A stretch of 64,000 nucleotides of DNA from CAG-873 sp910578365 (GCA_951635545.1 OX620685.1:1488001-1552000); one strand, 5' to 3'; shown: positions 1-8,315, numbered from the stretch's first letter. Notes: a model not told the origin generated them from the letters alone. Program-made: numbers and translations.

Positions 1-80
1 TGAGATTATGAATGAATGTTAAACAGTCCGAAGACTGTGGAGACATGCAGGTATGAGCCTGAGATCCCCGAGGTTGGGGT

Positions 81-115
81 AAAATCCTCCGGGGCTCGAT
101 GCCCCGGGGATTTTT
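81..115. terminator. Rho-independent terminator-like hairpin
   Basis: A GC-rich hairpin has arms AAATCCTCCGGGGC and GCCCCGGGGATTT around the loop TCGAT, with one bulged T, followed by TTTTT. It is flanked by A and T runs on opposite sides, so it could act in both directions. It would end a plus-strand gene lying before the window. The IS3 element starts directly after it. The first 80 bases hold no gene I can support. Confidence 0.6.
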
Positions 116-183
116 GAGACTTGCAGTGCAATCACCGTCAGTCCCGTCGGTTGGGGTATGCAAAAGTACTGAAAAATCTTGAC

Positions 184-1065
184 TCATGCAGATTTCAGGT
201 AATATTTTTTCCAGAGCTTACGTCCGGGTACCGCTCCGCGATGCACTTCATCGGGAGTCAGCATGCCGAGACTGAGGTGCGGTCGGCGGGTATGGTAAGT
301 GTTGATTACATCCTCCAGCACCTGCCGTATGTTGTCCTTCCTTACGTCCATATGCTTCAGAAACTCCTCTTTAAGTATGCCGTTTACCCTTTCGGCAATT
401 CCGTTGTTACGTGGGTCGTGCCCTTCCGTCATGCTGATTCGGGCGTGGCGTCTACGAAGCATTTCCACGTAGGGTTTGGCACAATACTGAAGTCCCTTGT
501 CCGAGTGGTGTATGGGATGCTGACCTCTCCTGCATTGCCTGAAAGCCATCTTCAATGCCGTCATGGCGTTCTCATGCCGCATGTTATCGGCAATCTCCCA
601 TCCCACTATTTTCTTCGAATAGGCATCCGTAATCAGAAACAGATAGTAAAATGTATTCTGATCAGGAAGCCATATATATGTTATGTCGCTTACCCACAAC
701 TGGTTTATGTCATCAGGCGCGAAGTCTTTCCGTAGATCCGGATAGACCTTCATTCCGTGATCGGAGAAGGTTGTCCTTGTCCTGCGGACTCGGGGACGTA
801 TCAGAAGATTATGCCTGTTCATGATATCGAACAGGCGGTCACGGCCTATGTCGAGACAGAACTCCTTACGTAACCTGTCCTTCATCTTTCTGACTCCGAG
901 TGCCGGAAGATCCTCTCGTATCGAGCGAACGCATTCCAGGATGCGGTCTTCGTCAATGGCATCCTTGAACGACCTTTTGAAAAAGGCATACCACGCTTGT
1001 TTAGTCACCCCAAGCAACCCGCATGCCTCGCTGACACTCAGGTCACGGGACATGCGCAAGCGCAT
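184..1065 (-). CDS. IS3-family transposase OrfB (DDE integrase domain)
   Basis: This is the catalytic half of an IS3-family transposase, 293 residues. An HTH_21-like region lies near residues 50-100, followed by an rve integrase core. The DDE triad is visible: Asp in LWVSDITYIW (near 125), Asp in IHHSDKGLQY (near 190) and Glu in NNGIAERVNGILK (near 225). The frame is open upstream of the ATG through INYQVA, so the natural product is probably an OrfAB fusion made by -1 frameshifting at the A7 run at 1083-1089. The ATG used here may serve only for a free OrfB. The gene looks intact. Confidence 0.9.
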   Translation of the reverse strand: MRLRMSRDLSVSEACGLLGVTKQAWYAFFKRSFKDAIDEDRILECVRSIREDLPALGVRKMKDRLRKEFCLDIGRDRLFDIMNRHNLLIRPRVRRTRTTFSDHGMKVYPDLRKDFAPDDINQLWVSDITYIWLPDQNTFYYLFLITDAYSKKIVGWEIADNMRHENAMTALKMAFRQCRRGQHPIHHSDKGLQYCAKPYVEMLRRRHARISMTEGHDPRNNGIAERVNGILKEEFLKHMDVRKDNIRQVLEDVINTYHTRRPHLSLGMLTPDEVHRGAVPGRKLWKKYYLKSA

Positions 1066-1067
1066 GG

Positions 1068-1568
1068 CTACTTGGTAGTTGATTTTTTTGACTGCGCAGG
1101 CTTTACAAGCTTCTTGTATTCGGCGATGACACCACTCTGGAACTCTTCACGCAGCTCTGCCTTTTTCCTGTCAGCCTCCAGTTTCTCTATCTTTCTGGTG
1201 GCGGCGTTTAACTTGCGTGTTAGATCCAGTATGGTCTGCTCGGTATCCGTGAGCCTGGTAGTGGGAGAGGTTTTCTTTGTCATTCCTTTCTTTTTTGTCG
1301 TTTGTGCCGGAGTTGCCAGGGACGATATGGCCTTTGTTGTCCGGCATCCGGAGCCGGGAATTAATGCTCCCGTCATGCGGCGCAGCCATTTGCTGATGCT
1401 TGACCGTGTGCCGCGATAGTCCGGGATTGCATTTACTATTGTAAACAATGTCCCGACCGCAAAATTGTATTCCTCGTCAATCTGACTGAAACTTTTTCCG
1501 CTGCTGTGCCAGGCATTGATTGCCGAAATCTGAGATTCGTCCCAGAATTTTTTGTTTTCTTCACACAT
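1068..1568 (-). CDS. IS3-family transposase OrfA (helix-turn-helix and coiled coil)
   Basis: This 166-residue protein is the DNA-binding partner of OrfB. The N-terminal part resembles an HTH_Tnp_1 or homeodomain-like fold. The stretch from about residue 105 to 150, beginning LTDTEQTILDLTRKL, has heptad-spaced leucines and looks like the leucine zipper that multimerises IS3 OrfA proteins. It ends QSKKSTTK. The slippery AAAAAAA encodes the two lysines after QS, and the stop lies two bases before the annotated orfB ATG. It is 40-60 residues longer than many OrfA proteins. Confidence 0.8.
   Translation of the reverse strand: MCEENKKFWDESQISAINAWHSSGKSFSQIDEEYNFAVGTLFTIVNAIPDYRGTRSSISKWLRRMTGALIPGSGCRTTKAISSLATPAQTTKKKGMTKKTSPTTRLTDTEQTILDLTRKLNAATRKIEKLEADRKKAELREEFQSGVIAEYKKLVKPAQSKKSTTK
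1083..1089 (-). promoter_or_regulatory. Programmed -1 ribosomal frameshift site (A7)
   Basis: On the minus strand the orfA frame reads TCA AAA AAA TCA. A slip of -1 on A AAA AAA continues as ATC AAC TAC CAA GTA GCC ATG, which joins directly to orfB in frame. This is the classical IS3 arrangement for an OrfAB transposase. A downstream stimulatory stem was not verified. Confidence 0.75.
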
Positions 1569-1657
1569 TTTACTAAAAAATGTTGAATCTGACGGTCAAC
1601 ACTTTTCCGGACTAGACATTGTGCTCTGACATCAGACTCCGATTCGCATTTTTTTCG

Positions 1658-1665
1658 TAACTTTG
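1658..1665 (+). promoter_or_regulatory. Bacteroidota -7 element (TAACTTTG)
   Basis: This matches TAnnTTTG exactly and lies four bases before the ATG of the LOG-family gene. At that distance the transcript would start at or within a few bases of the start codon, giving a leaderless or nearly leaderless mRNA. No clear TTTG lies 19-20 bp upstream. Confidence 0.6.
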
Positions 1666-1669
1666 CAAC

Positions 1670-2251
1670 ATGAATGCAACCGAAACAATAATAGCCGTGT
1701 ACTGCGCTTCAAGCGCAAGTCTGGCTCCTGAATATTACGAGGCGGCCCGCGAAACGGGCCGCCTGCTTGCCCTCCGCGGCGCCGCAGTTGTGAACGGCGG
1801 CGGCAAAATGGGTCTGATGGCCGCCGTAAGCGACGGCGCACTCGAGGCCGGAGGCACCGCCATAGGCGTGATTCCGCAGTTTATGGTTGGCAACGGATGG
1901 CACCACAGCGGTCTGACACGCCTCGACGTAGTATCAGGCATGCACGAGCGCAAGGCCTCCATGGCTTCAATGGCCACTGCGGCCATAGCTCTGCCGGGAG
2001 GTATAGGCACATTCGAGGAACTCACCGAGATTATAACGTGGCGTCTGCTGGGACTATACGACGGCAACATAGTGATACTTAACCTTAACGGTTATTACGA
2101 CCCTCTGCTGCAGATGTTCGAGCGCGCCATCGGCGAACACTTCATGAAGCCCGACCACCGTCAGCTGTGGTCCGTGGCCTCAACCCCCGACGAAGCTGTG
2201 CGCATGGCTCTGGAGCCTTGTACCGTACATAAATTTACTCAGAAATTCTGA
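1670..2251 (+). CDS. LOG-family cytokinin riboside 5'-monophosphate phosphoribohydrolase-like protein
   Basis: This 193-residue protein belongs to the LOG (lysine decarboxylase-like, TIGR00730) family. Characterised members release the base from nucleoside 5'-monophosphates; the physiological substrate in Bacteroidota is unclear. A Rossmann-type N-terminus carries VYCASS and GGGKMGLM, and the signature PGGIGTFEELTEIITW (near residues 107-122) holds the Glu and Arg/Thr positions of the active site. The length is normal. The start is the first ATG, four bases after a -7 element. Its last base is the A of the next gene's ATG, so it heads a tightly packed operon. Confidence 0.9.
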   Translation: MNATETIIAVYCASSASLAPEYYEAARETGRLLALRGAAVVNGGGKMGLMAAVSDGALEAGGTAIGVIPQFMVGNGWHHSGLTRLDVVSGMHERKASMASMATAAIALPGGIGTFEELTEIITWRLLGLYDGNIVILNLNGYYDPLLQMFERAIGEHFMKPDHRQLWSVASTPDEAVRMALEPCTVHKFTQKF

Positions 2252-3135
2252 TGCCCGCACAGGCCGACAGCATATCGCCTATTACTATGCCGGTGGCAAT
2301 CGCCGACTCAGTGGCAGGCGCCCGTTTGCCCGAGCCATTCGCGCCTCTGCTCGATACCCTGCGCATTCAGCGGTTGCAGGATGCCGGCATTTATGCCCGT
2401 CCGGCCACCGTGGCCACAGCCGACGACCTGCCGCCGGCATGGCAATCGGGCATCGAGGGCGACAAGCGGCAGCACTCGGGCGGCACCAATTCAGGCCTGC
2501 TCACCATACTCACCTTGATATTCGTGGCCATGGCCCTTAACTTCCGCCATTGCCCCAGGATATTCGCCAACCTCTCGGGCGAACTGCTGAGTGTACGGCA
2601 CCGGGCCAATGTGTTCGACGAGCATACCACCAACGAAACCCGAGTGCTGTTGCTGCTTATAGTGCAGTATGTGGCATGTCTGGGTATTCTGCTATACGCC
2701 CTGGTGGGGCAGGTGCGCCCGCTTGGTTCCGACCATATATTCCGCACCACCGCCCGGTTTATGGCACTTGTCGCAGGCTATTATTGCTTCCAGCTCTGCG
2801 CATACAATCTGCTGGGCTATGTGTTCAGCCTCCCCGACGGCCGCCGGCAATGGCTGCGCGGGTTCAATGCCTCTCAGTCGCTGGCCGGACTCGCGCTGAT
2901 AATACCGGCGCTGCTGACCATATTCTATCCCGATGCCGCCCGCCCCACGCTTATAGTGGCCGGATGTATATATTTTCTGGCCCGTGTTATATTCATAGCC
3001 AAAGGTTTTAGAATTTTTTTCACAAGAATTACGTCATTGGTGTATTTTATTTTGTACCTTTGTACTTTGGAAATTATTCCTGTGATTTTAGTTTATCAGG
3101 CAGCGATGTTTCTGGTAGACCGCAGCACGCAATAA
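2251..3135 (+). CDS. DUF4271 family integral membrane protein
   Basis: This 294-residue protein has a soluble N-terminal stretch of about 75 residues and then about six hydrophobic segments, including LLTILTLIFVAMALNF and LLIVQYVACLGILLYALVG. It matches the Bacteroidota DUF4271 family, which is commonly found directly before hemD as here. Its function is unknown. The start ATG overlaps the stop of the LOG gene by one base, which supports translational coupling. The 3' end is AT-rich and contains two TTTG-rich stretches that might carry an internal promoter for hemD. Confidence 0.8.
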   Translation: MPAQADSISPITMPVAIADSVAGARLPEPFAPLLDTLRIQRLQDAGIYARPATVATADDLPPAWQSGIEGDKRQHSGGTNSGLLTILTLIFVAMALNFRHCPRIFANLSGELLSVRHRANVFDEHTTNETRVLLLLIVQYVACLGILLYALVGQVRPLGSDHIFRTTARFMALVAGYYCFQLCAYNLLGYVFSLPDGRRQWLRGFNASQSLAGLALIIPALLTIFYPDAARPTLIVAGCIYFLARVIFIAKGFRIFFTRITSLVYFILYLCTLEIIPVILVYQAAMFLVDRSTQ

Positions 3136-3169
3136 CTGGGCTTGTGCCCTAACCAAAATATACAGTAGA

Positions 3170-3913
3170 GTGAACATAAAGAAAATCTTAGTTTCCCAAC
3201 CCAAGCCTTCGAGCGAGAAGTCGCCGTACTTCGAAATCGCCCGCAAGCATGAGGTAGAGATTGTATTCCGCCCTTTCATCAAAGTTGAAGGCCTTACATC
3301 TAAGGAGTTCCGTCAACAGAAGGTGTCAATAGGCGAACACACCGCTGTCATATTCACTGCAAAGACAGCTATAGACCATTTCTTCCGTCTGGCCGAAGAG
3401 ATGCGAGTAAACATTCCCGATACTATGAAATACTTCTGCACCAGCGAGTCTATCGCCAACTACCTGCAGAAGTATATCATATACAGAAAACGCAAGATTT
3501 TCGCCGGCAAGACGGGAAAGCTGCCCGAGTTGCTGCCGTACATGCTCAAGCATAAAAACGAAAAATTCCTGTTGGCTGTATCAGATGTAAATAACGGCTC
3601 GGAACAGGAATTTCTGGCGCAGAACAACCTTACGTACACCCGTGCCGAAATGTATCGTACCGTCAGCAACGACTTCACCCCCGACGAAGCCTTCGACTAC
3701 GACATGCTTGTGTTTTTCAGCCCTCAGGGTATAGAGTCGCTGTTGAAAAACTTCCCCGACTTCAAGCAGGACAACATCTGTATCGCCACTTTCGGCGCCA
3801 CTACCGCCCAGGCCGCACGCGATGCTGCACTACGTGTCGACATCGAAGCTCCCTCGGTGAAGACTCCGTCTATGACCGGAGCCATCGACCTTTTCCTCAG
3901 CGAAAATAAGTGA
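3170..3913 (+). CDS. hemD: Uroporphyrinogen-III synthase
   Basis: This 247-residue protein should cyclise hydroxymethylbilane to uroporphyrinogen III in tetrapyrrole synthesis. It shows the two-lobed HemD layout: an N-terminal VSQPKPSSEKSPYFEIARKH region, a central linker, and the second lobe with FFSPQGIESLLKNFP and the near-C-terminal FGATTAQAARDAALRVDIEA, typical of the family in Bacteroidota. The start is GTG. Its stop overlaps the GTG start of rnpA. No other heme genes are in the window. Confidence 0.85.
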   Translation: MNIKKILVSQPKPSSEKSPYFEIARKHEVEIVFRPFIKVEGLTSKEFRQQKVSIGEHTAVIFTAKTAIDHFFRLAEEMRVNIPDTMKYFCTSESIANYLQKYIIYRKRKIFAGKTGKLPELLPYMLKHKNEKFLLAVSDVNNGSEQEFLAQNNLTYTRAEMYRTVSNDFTPDEAFDYDMLVFFSPQGIESLLKNFPDFKQDNICIATFGATTAQAARDAALRVDIEAPSVKTPSMTGAIDLFLSENK

Positions 3914-4305
3914 AAGGCCTCAGGTTATATAAAAAAGAAAAACTCTGCAGTGCTATAGCCATAGAACAGCTCTTCGGCAATAGTGCAGACACTCCTACGC
4001 ACGGCGCGCTGGCTTATCCCCTGCGCGCCGTGTGGCGTGAGAATCCGGCACGGCACTCCGATGCCCCGATAGCCTTTTTGATTTCGGTGCCTAAACGCCG
4101 CCTGCGCCATGCCGTAGACCGCGTGACCATGCGTCGCCGCATACGAGAGGCATATCGTCTGCACCATCAGGATTTCAACTTGCCGCAAGGCAGTCGCATT
4201 GATTTGGCCTTCGTGTACGTTGGCAACGGCCTCACAAGCTATGCGGCAGTAGAAAAAGCCATGCTGCGCCTGCTGGCCGATGTGGAAAAAACAGCCGCTC
4301 AATGA
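3910..4305 (+). CDS. rnpA: Ribonuclease P protein component
   Basis: This 131-residue basic protein is the protein subunit of RNase P, which matures tRNA 5' ends. The conserved arginine-rich helix is visible as RVTMRRRIREAYRL (near residues 73-86), preceded by FLISVPKRRLRHAV. The predicted start is a GTG overlapping the hemD stop (GTGA). An N-terminal LYKKEKLCSAIAIEQLF is typical of Bacteroidota RnpA. It is followed with a four-base overlap by yidD, the usual rnpA-yidD pairing. Confidence 0.93.
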   Translation: MKGLRLYKKEKLCSAIAIEQLFGNSADTPTHGALAYPLRAVWRENPARHSDAPIAFLISVPKRRLRHAVDRVTMRRRIREAYRLHHQDFNLPQGSRIDLAFVYVGNGLTSYAAVEKAMLRLLADVEKTAAQ

Positions 4306-4532
4306 ATGCACTAAGCAAACTGGTAGTGAAGATTATGTCGCTGCCCATACTATTCTACAAAGTTTGCATCTCGCCTATGTTTCCGCCTGCATGCCGGTAC
4401 ACCCCCACATGCAGCCAGTACGCGCTGGAGGCACTGCGCCGCCACGGCCCGCTTAAAGGCAGTTGGCTGGCCATAAAGCGTATATGCCGTTGTCATCCCT
4501 GGGGCGGTTGCGGCTACGACCCGGTGCCATGA
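4302..4532 (+). CDS. yidD: Membrane protein insertion efficiency factor YidD
   Basis: This 76-residue protein has an amphipathic N-terminus (LSKLVVKIMSLPILFYKVCI) and the family core CRYTPTCSQYALEALRRHG followed by RICRCHPWGGCGYDPVP, including the conserved cysteines. YidD is membrane-associated and assists YidC-dependent insertion. The start overlaps the rnpA stop (ATGA), and its own stop overlaps the start of the TatD-like gene. Confidence 0.93.
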   Translation: MNALSKLVVKIMSLPILFYKVCISPMFPPACRYTPTCSQYALEALRRHGPLKGSWLAIKRICRCHPWGGCGYDPVP

Positions 4533-5050
4533 AGCACTTCGCAAACATACATACCCATCTGCCCGAAGACAATGCCGTGGTCAACATCGAACCGGAGCAG
4601 CTGCCCGACGACAGCGGATGGTTCTCCGTCGGCATTCACCCCTGGCGAGCCGGCGAGGCCGATATTTTGTGGCCGTTGGTGGAAAAAGCTGCCATGCACC
4701 CGCATGTAGTTGCAATAGGCGAATGTGGCCTCGACGCGGTGCGTGGCCCGGCGCTTGATATTCAGATACCGGTGTTCGAGCGCCATGTGCGGCTTAGCGA
4801 AGCACTCGGCAAGCCCCTAATAATCCATGCCGTACGCACGTGGCCACAACTTATTTCAGCGCGAAAACGCCTGAAGCCACGGCAGGAATGGATTATACAC
4901 GGCTTCCGCGGCAAAGCAGCACTGGCTGCCGAACTGCTGCGTCATGGCTTCAGTCTGTCGTTCGGACAGATTTATAATCAGCAGGCTTTCGACATCACGC
5001 CGCCCGAACGCCGCTACCGCGAAACGGACTCAATGCCCGACAGCCTCTAA
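4529..5050 (+). CDS. TatD-family metal-dependent hydrolase, C-terminally short
   Basis: The start was chosen at the ATG overlapping the yidD stop (ATGA), giving 173 residues that begin MKHFANIHTHLP. TatD metal ligands are recognisable: HTH near the N-terminus, the Glu of IGECGLD, a His in IIHAVRTW, the His of WIIHGFRGK, and the late ETD aspartate. The protein stops six residues after ETD, whereas family members usually continue 35-60 residues. The ligand set is therefore complete but the last helices are missing. It overlaps the convergent lipoprotein gene by 21 bp. Confidence 0.8.
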   Translation: MKHFANIHTHLPEDNAVVNIEPEQLPDDSGWFSVGIHPWRAGEADILWPLVEKAAMHPHVVAIGECGLDAVRGPALDIQIPVFERHVRLSEALGKPLIIHAVRTWPQLISARKRLKPRQEWIIHGFRGKAALAAELLRHGFSLSFGQIYNQQAFDITPPERRYRETDSMPDSL

Positions 5051-5566
5051 CGCCTCTTCCAGAGTCTGTTCCGGCACTTCGGCCGCAATAGAGTCGGCGC
5101 CTCCGACAATAACTTCGGTTTCTGTGTCAATGGTATATGAATCAGGCAACTCCACACCGTTAAGCATGTCCTCGTTGCGCGCGAAAGCGGCATGTATATC
5201 AGGCACGCTCAGGTGGTATTCCATGCCAAAATTGGCGAACGCATTGTTTACAGCGGCAGTATCGGCTGCCATGGCGGCCTTGTAGGCTTTTATGGCATTC
5301 TCCATATAGCGTTGCGAATTTTCAAAACTCTTGTCGCTCGACTGAGCATAGAACAGAGCCAGATAAGCCTGGTTCGAGGCTCCAAGAGTGTTCAGCTCGG
5401 CAAAAGCCGAATCGGCGCGGGCCACATTGGAATCATTGTAGGTATTTACAAAAGTTATGTCGAAATGTGTGGCGACGGCATCAACTGCCGCCGGTTTGTC
5501 CTTACCGGTGCAGGCGCACAGCGACAGAATCAATAAAGCAAAGGCGGAATAAAGTAAGTTTTTCAT
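5030..5566 (-). CDS. Putative lipoprotein of unknown function
   Basis: This 178-residue protein has a signal peptide ending in a lipobox, LILSLCAC, with the lipidated Cys at about position 19. The mature part is alanine- and aspartate-rich and looks helical, with a stretch SQRYMENAIKAYKAAMAAD resembling a TPR-like helix pair. The C-terminus (PEQTLEEALEAV) is acidic. I recognise no named family. It lies downstream of the ECF sigma gene on the same strand, but a strong terminator stands between them, so it is probably transcribed separately. Confidence 0.7.
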   Translation of the reverse strand: MKNLLYSAFALLILSLCACTGKDKPAAVDAVATHFDITFVNTYNDSNVARADSAFAELNTLGASNQAYLALFYAQSSDKSFENSQRYMENAIKAYKAAMAADTAAVNNAFANFGMEYHLSVPDIHAAFARNEDMLNGVELPDSYTIDTETEVIVGGADSIAAEVPEQTLEEALEAVGH

Positions 5567-5643
5567 TGTCAGTGAAGTTTAGTACTGCAAAATTAGCGAA
5601 AAAGCACGTAATGCACAAATATTTTTAACTGCTTGTAAAATAA

Positions 5644-5667
5644 AGCCGTACCCGGTCGGGTACGGCT
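5644..5667 (-). terminator. Terminator downstream of the ECF sigma gene
   Basis: A perfect 10-bp stem, AGCCGTACCC and GGGTACGGCT around a four-base loop, is followed on the minus strand by TTTATTTTA. It lies about 40 bases after the sigma factor stop and is the expected end of that transcript. Confidence 0.8.
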
Positions 5668-5709
5668 ATGGGAGCTGTTATGTAAAGCAACAAAAAGGTC
5701 AGAGATATA

Positions 5710-6213
5710 TCAGCGGTAGTCAGCGAAACGCTGCTGAAGCTTTTTACGGGCGAAGAATATGCGGCTCTTGACAGTGCCCAGGGGCAGCTGCATGTGCTCG
5801 GCGATTTCGTTATATTTGTAACCTGCCACGTGCATCGAGAAGGGGATGCGGAATTCCTCGGGCAGGTCGCTGATGGAGTCGGAAATCTCGCTGACGCTGT
5901 ACGAACCTTCGGGAGTTTCCATGCCCGAATCCTGCGCAATGTTGAGCAGGTATAGGTTTTCGGTGGTGTCGACAACAGTGGCCTGGCGTGCGCCGCGGCG
6001 GTAGTTGTTGATAAATATGTTGCGCATTATGGTGAAGACCCAGCCCTTGAAGTTGGTGCCTTCGGTAAACTTGTCCTCGTTGTCGAGGGCCTTCAGGGTA
6101 GTGTCCTGGAGGAGGTCGTAAGCGTCGTCGCGGTTCGAAGTAAGCATGTAGGCAAAGTTAAGCATGTTGGCCTGGAGGCTCATCAAATTGGATTGAAATT
6201 TAGCAGTTCCCAT
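5710..6213 (-). CDS. ECF-type RNA polymerase sigma-70 factor
   Basis: This 167-residue protein has sigma region 2 at about residues 15-75 (FAYMLTSNRDDAYDLLQDT and NFKGWVFTIMRNIFINNYRR) and region 4 at about 115-165 (ISDLPEEFRIPFSMHVAGY, then EIAEHMQLPLGTVKSRIFFA as the helix-turn-helix). There is no region 1 or 3, which defines the ECF class. No anti-sigma gene is adjacent, and the short uninterrupted form resembles the stand-alone ECF factors widespread in Bacteroidales. Target genes cannot be inferred. Confidence 0.9.
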   Translation of the reverse strand: MGTAKFQSNLMSLQANMLNFAYMLTSNRDDAYDLLQDTTLKALDNEDKFTEGTNFKGWVFTIMRNIFINNYRRGARQATVVDTTENLYLLNIAQDSGMETPEGSYSVSEISDSISDLPEEFRIPFSMHVAGYKYNEIAEHMQLPLGTVKSRIFFARKKLQQRFADYR

Positions 6214-6589
6214 GATTGTGAAAATTAGTGATTCAACAATAAATTCATATCGTTTTGCTTAACGATTACAATGCAAATTTACAGCACTTTCGACAAATGC
6301 AAGTATTTTAAAGTTAATGTGTGTTAAAACGGTAATTAATTTTATTTTGCAGCCGTATATAGCTATGCAATAGCTATTTAAAAATGACTACTGCTGTTAC
6401 ACAAATGTTACAAACACCGTATTGTATTGTTACAAAGCCGCAATTTGCCCTGTCTGCTTCACTCTTTAGCGTCGCCTCCCTGCGGGAACAAAGAACACAA
6501 TTATAATTCTCCGTGCGCAGCTTCACCGTCCATCTTATGCCTGCGGTCCGGGCACCTCCCGTTCATTTCAAGATTATTAAACTCTAAGG
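6214..6589. other. Intergenic region between divergent genes
   Basis: About 380 AT-rich bases separate the ECF sigma gene and the protease gene. A TAAATTTG match to the -7 consensus lies on the minus strand at 6274-6281, about 60 bp from the sigma start, but without a TTTG at the right spacing. I see no convincing ORF or RNA gene; the longest plus-strand ORF is about 33 codons with no support. Confidence 0.5.
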
Positions 6590-6621
6590 TTTGGTAGTTT
6601 GTTGAAATTATCGTAACTTCG
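6590..6621 (+). promoter_or_regulatory. Promoter of the protease-mfd unit
   Basis: TTTG at 6590-6593, a 20-bp spacer, then TAACTTCG at 6614-6621 (one mismatch to TAnnTTTG). The predicted transcription start is about 15 bases before the ATG at 6642, which also favours that ATG over the TTG six bases earlier. Confidence 0.6.
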
Positions 6622-6641
6622 CCTATTCAAACCACTTGACG

Positions 6642-8315
6642 ATGAAAAAAATTATATATTCGCTGCTGTTATGCCTGCTGTTGTCGCCGGCAGCGCTGGC
6701 TAAAAACGATACCAAGAATGATATATCGCGCAACCTGCGTATATTTAACTCGGTGTACAAGGAGTTGATTTCCAATTATGTGGATACTATCGACGCTCAG
6801 AAGTCGCTGGCTACGGCCATTAACTCGATGCTGGGCGAGATTGACCCTTACACCGAATATTATCCGGCTGATATGCAGGACGAACTGCTGTCGCTCTCCA
6901 CAGGCAACTATGCCGGAGTAGGCAGCTATCTGCAGAAGCGCAAGCAGGGTATAGTGTTCTCGCAGCCCCGCTGGGATTCGCCGGCGCGCAATTCAGGCAT
7001 ACGCCACGGAGATATAATTCTGGCCGTCGATGACCTTACAGTGACCGACGAAACGGCAATTGACGAGGTGAGCAAGCGCCTTCGCGGCCAGGCCGGTACA
7101 AAGGTGAATGTGAAGGTACACCGACCTTATGTCACCGACTCGATTCTGAATTTTGAGATTACCAGGCGCCAGATTGATGTTGACCCGCTGCCGTATTACG
7201 GCATACTGCGCGACGGCATTGGATATATAGGCCTCACTACGTTCAACGCCAACAGCGCCGATGCAGTAAAGGATGCCATAGCAGACATGCGCTCCAAGGG
7301 CGACCTGAAGGCTCTGATACTGGATTTGCGCGGCAACGGCGGTGGTCTGCTCGAGAGCGCCGTGAGCATCGTGGGCAATTTTGTGCCCAAGGGTACCGAG
7401 GTGGTTACCACCCGCTACAAGGAGCCGGGCAATTACAAGACATACAAGACAACCCGCAAGCCTATTGACACAGAACTGCCCATTGCAGTGCTTACCGACG
7501 GCAGCACAGCCTCAGCCTCTGAAATCGTGGCCGGTGCCCTGCAGGACCTTGACAGGGCTGTGATAGTAGGAAACCGCAGCTATGGCAAGGGACTGGTGCA
7601 GAACACCAGACCGCTGCCGTACGACGGTCTGCTCAAGGTGACGGTAGCCCGCTACTATATTCCTTCGGGACGTTTGATTCAGGCCATCGACTATAGCCAC
7701 CGCGACAGTCTGGGCAATGTGACCCGCATACCCGATTCGCTCACCAACGTGTACTATACTGCCGCCGGACGCCCTGTGCGCGACGGTGGCGGCATTACCC
7801 CCGACGTGACGGTGAAGCAGAAAGAAACCAACCGTCTGCTGTTTAACATAGTGCGCGACTTCTGGGCATATGACTTCGCCACCAAGTATGCGGCCGAGCA
7901 TAGCGACGAGTCGTTCTCCCCGGATTCCTTTGAGGTCAACGACAGCATATTTAACCTGTTCAAGGCCTTCATAGACCCCGAAAAATTCCAGTATGACCAT
8001 TACTGTGAAACCGGTATCAAGTATCTGCGCGAAGCTGCCGAAACCGAGGGCTACATGACCGACGAAGTGCGCGAGCGCTTTGATGAACTCGAACAGCTGC
8101 TGAAACACGATCTCAACCACGACCTTGACCATAACCGCAAGGATATAATAGACCTTCTGGATTATGAACTATGCGATCGCTTCTTCTCCGAGTCCGAAAT
8201 AGTGCGTCGTACGCTGCGCCACGACGACGACGTGGACGAGGCTGTGGCTATACTGATATCGCCCGAACGATATAAAATGTTGCTCACACCGGCTAAAGTA
8301 AGCGATAATAAATGA
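6642..8315 (+). CDS. S41-family C-terminal processing protease with PDZ domain
   Basis: This protein of about 557 residues is a periplasmic tail-specific (CtpA/Prc-like) protease. It has a signal peptide (MKKIIYSLLLCLLLSPAALA), a PDZ domain at about residues 85-165 (GNYAGVGSYLQ and NSGIRHGDIILAVDD), and the S41 core. The nucleophile Ser is in DGSTASASEIVAG (near 290) and the Lys base in GNRSYGKGLVQ (near 315). The C-terminal 180 residues form a helical extension usual in Bacteroidota members. The ATG at 6642 fits the signal peptide best. Its stop overlaps the mfd start (ATGA). Confidence 0.92.
   Translation: MKKIIYSLLLCLLLSPAALAKNDTKNDISRNLRIFNSVYKELISNYVDTIDAQKSLATAINSMLGEIDPYTEYYPADMQDELLSLSTGNYAGVGSYLQKRKQGIVFSQPRWDSPARNSGIRHGDIILAVDDLTVTDETAIDEVSKRLRGQAGTKVNVKVHRPYVTDSILNFEITRRQIDVDPLPYYGILRDGIGYIGLTTFNANSADAVKDAIADMRSKGDLKALILDLRGNGGGLLESAVSIVGNFVPKGTEVVTTRYKEPGNYKTYKTTRKPIDTELPIAVLTDGSTASASEIVAGALQDLDRAVIVGNRSYGKGLVQNTRPLPYDGLLKVTVARYYIPSGRLIQAIDYSHRDSLGNVTRIPDSLTNVYYTAAGRPVRDGGGITPDVTVKQKETNRLLFNIVRDFWAYDFATKYAAEHSDESFSPDSFEVNDSIFNLFKAFIDPEKFQYDHYCETGIKYLREAAETEGYMTDEVRERFDELEQLLKHDLNHDLDHNRKDIIDLLDYELCDRFFSESEIVRRTLRHDDDVDEAVAILISPERYKMLLTPAKVSDNK

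Larger units (their letters stand above)
116..1618 (-). mobile_element. IS3-family insertion sequence (approximate ends)
   Basis: The element carries the two-gene IS3 arrangement, orfA then orfB, on the minus strand, with a frameshift site between them. Both outer regions hold an inward-pointing ACCGTCAG preceded by AGTG (near 134-144 and 1590-1605), which I take as part of imperfect terminal inverted repeats. The ends are placed at TG/CA dinucleotides typical of the family. I could not identify a convincing target-site duplication, so each end may be off by tens of bases. The right end lies about 40 bp from the promoter of the next plus-strand gene. Confidence 0.6.
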
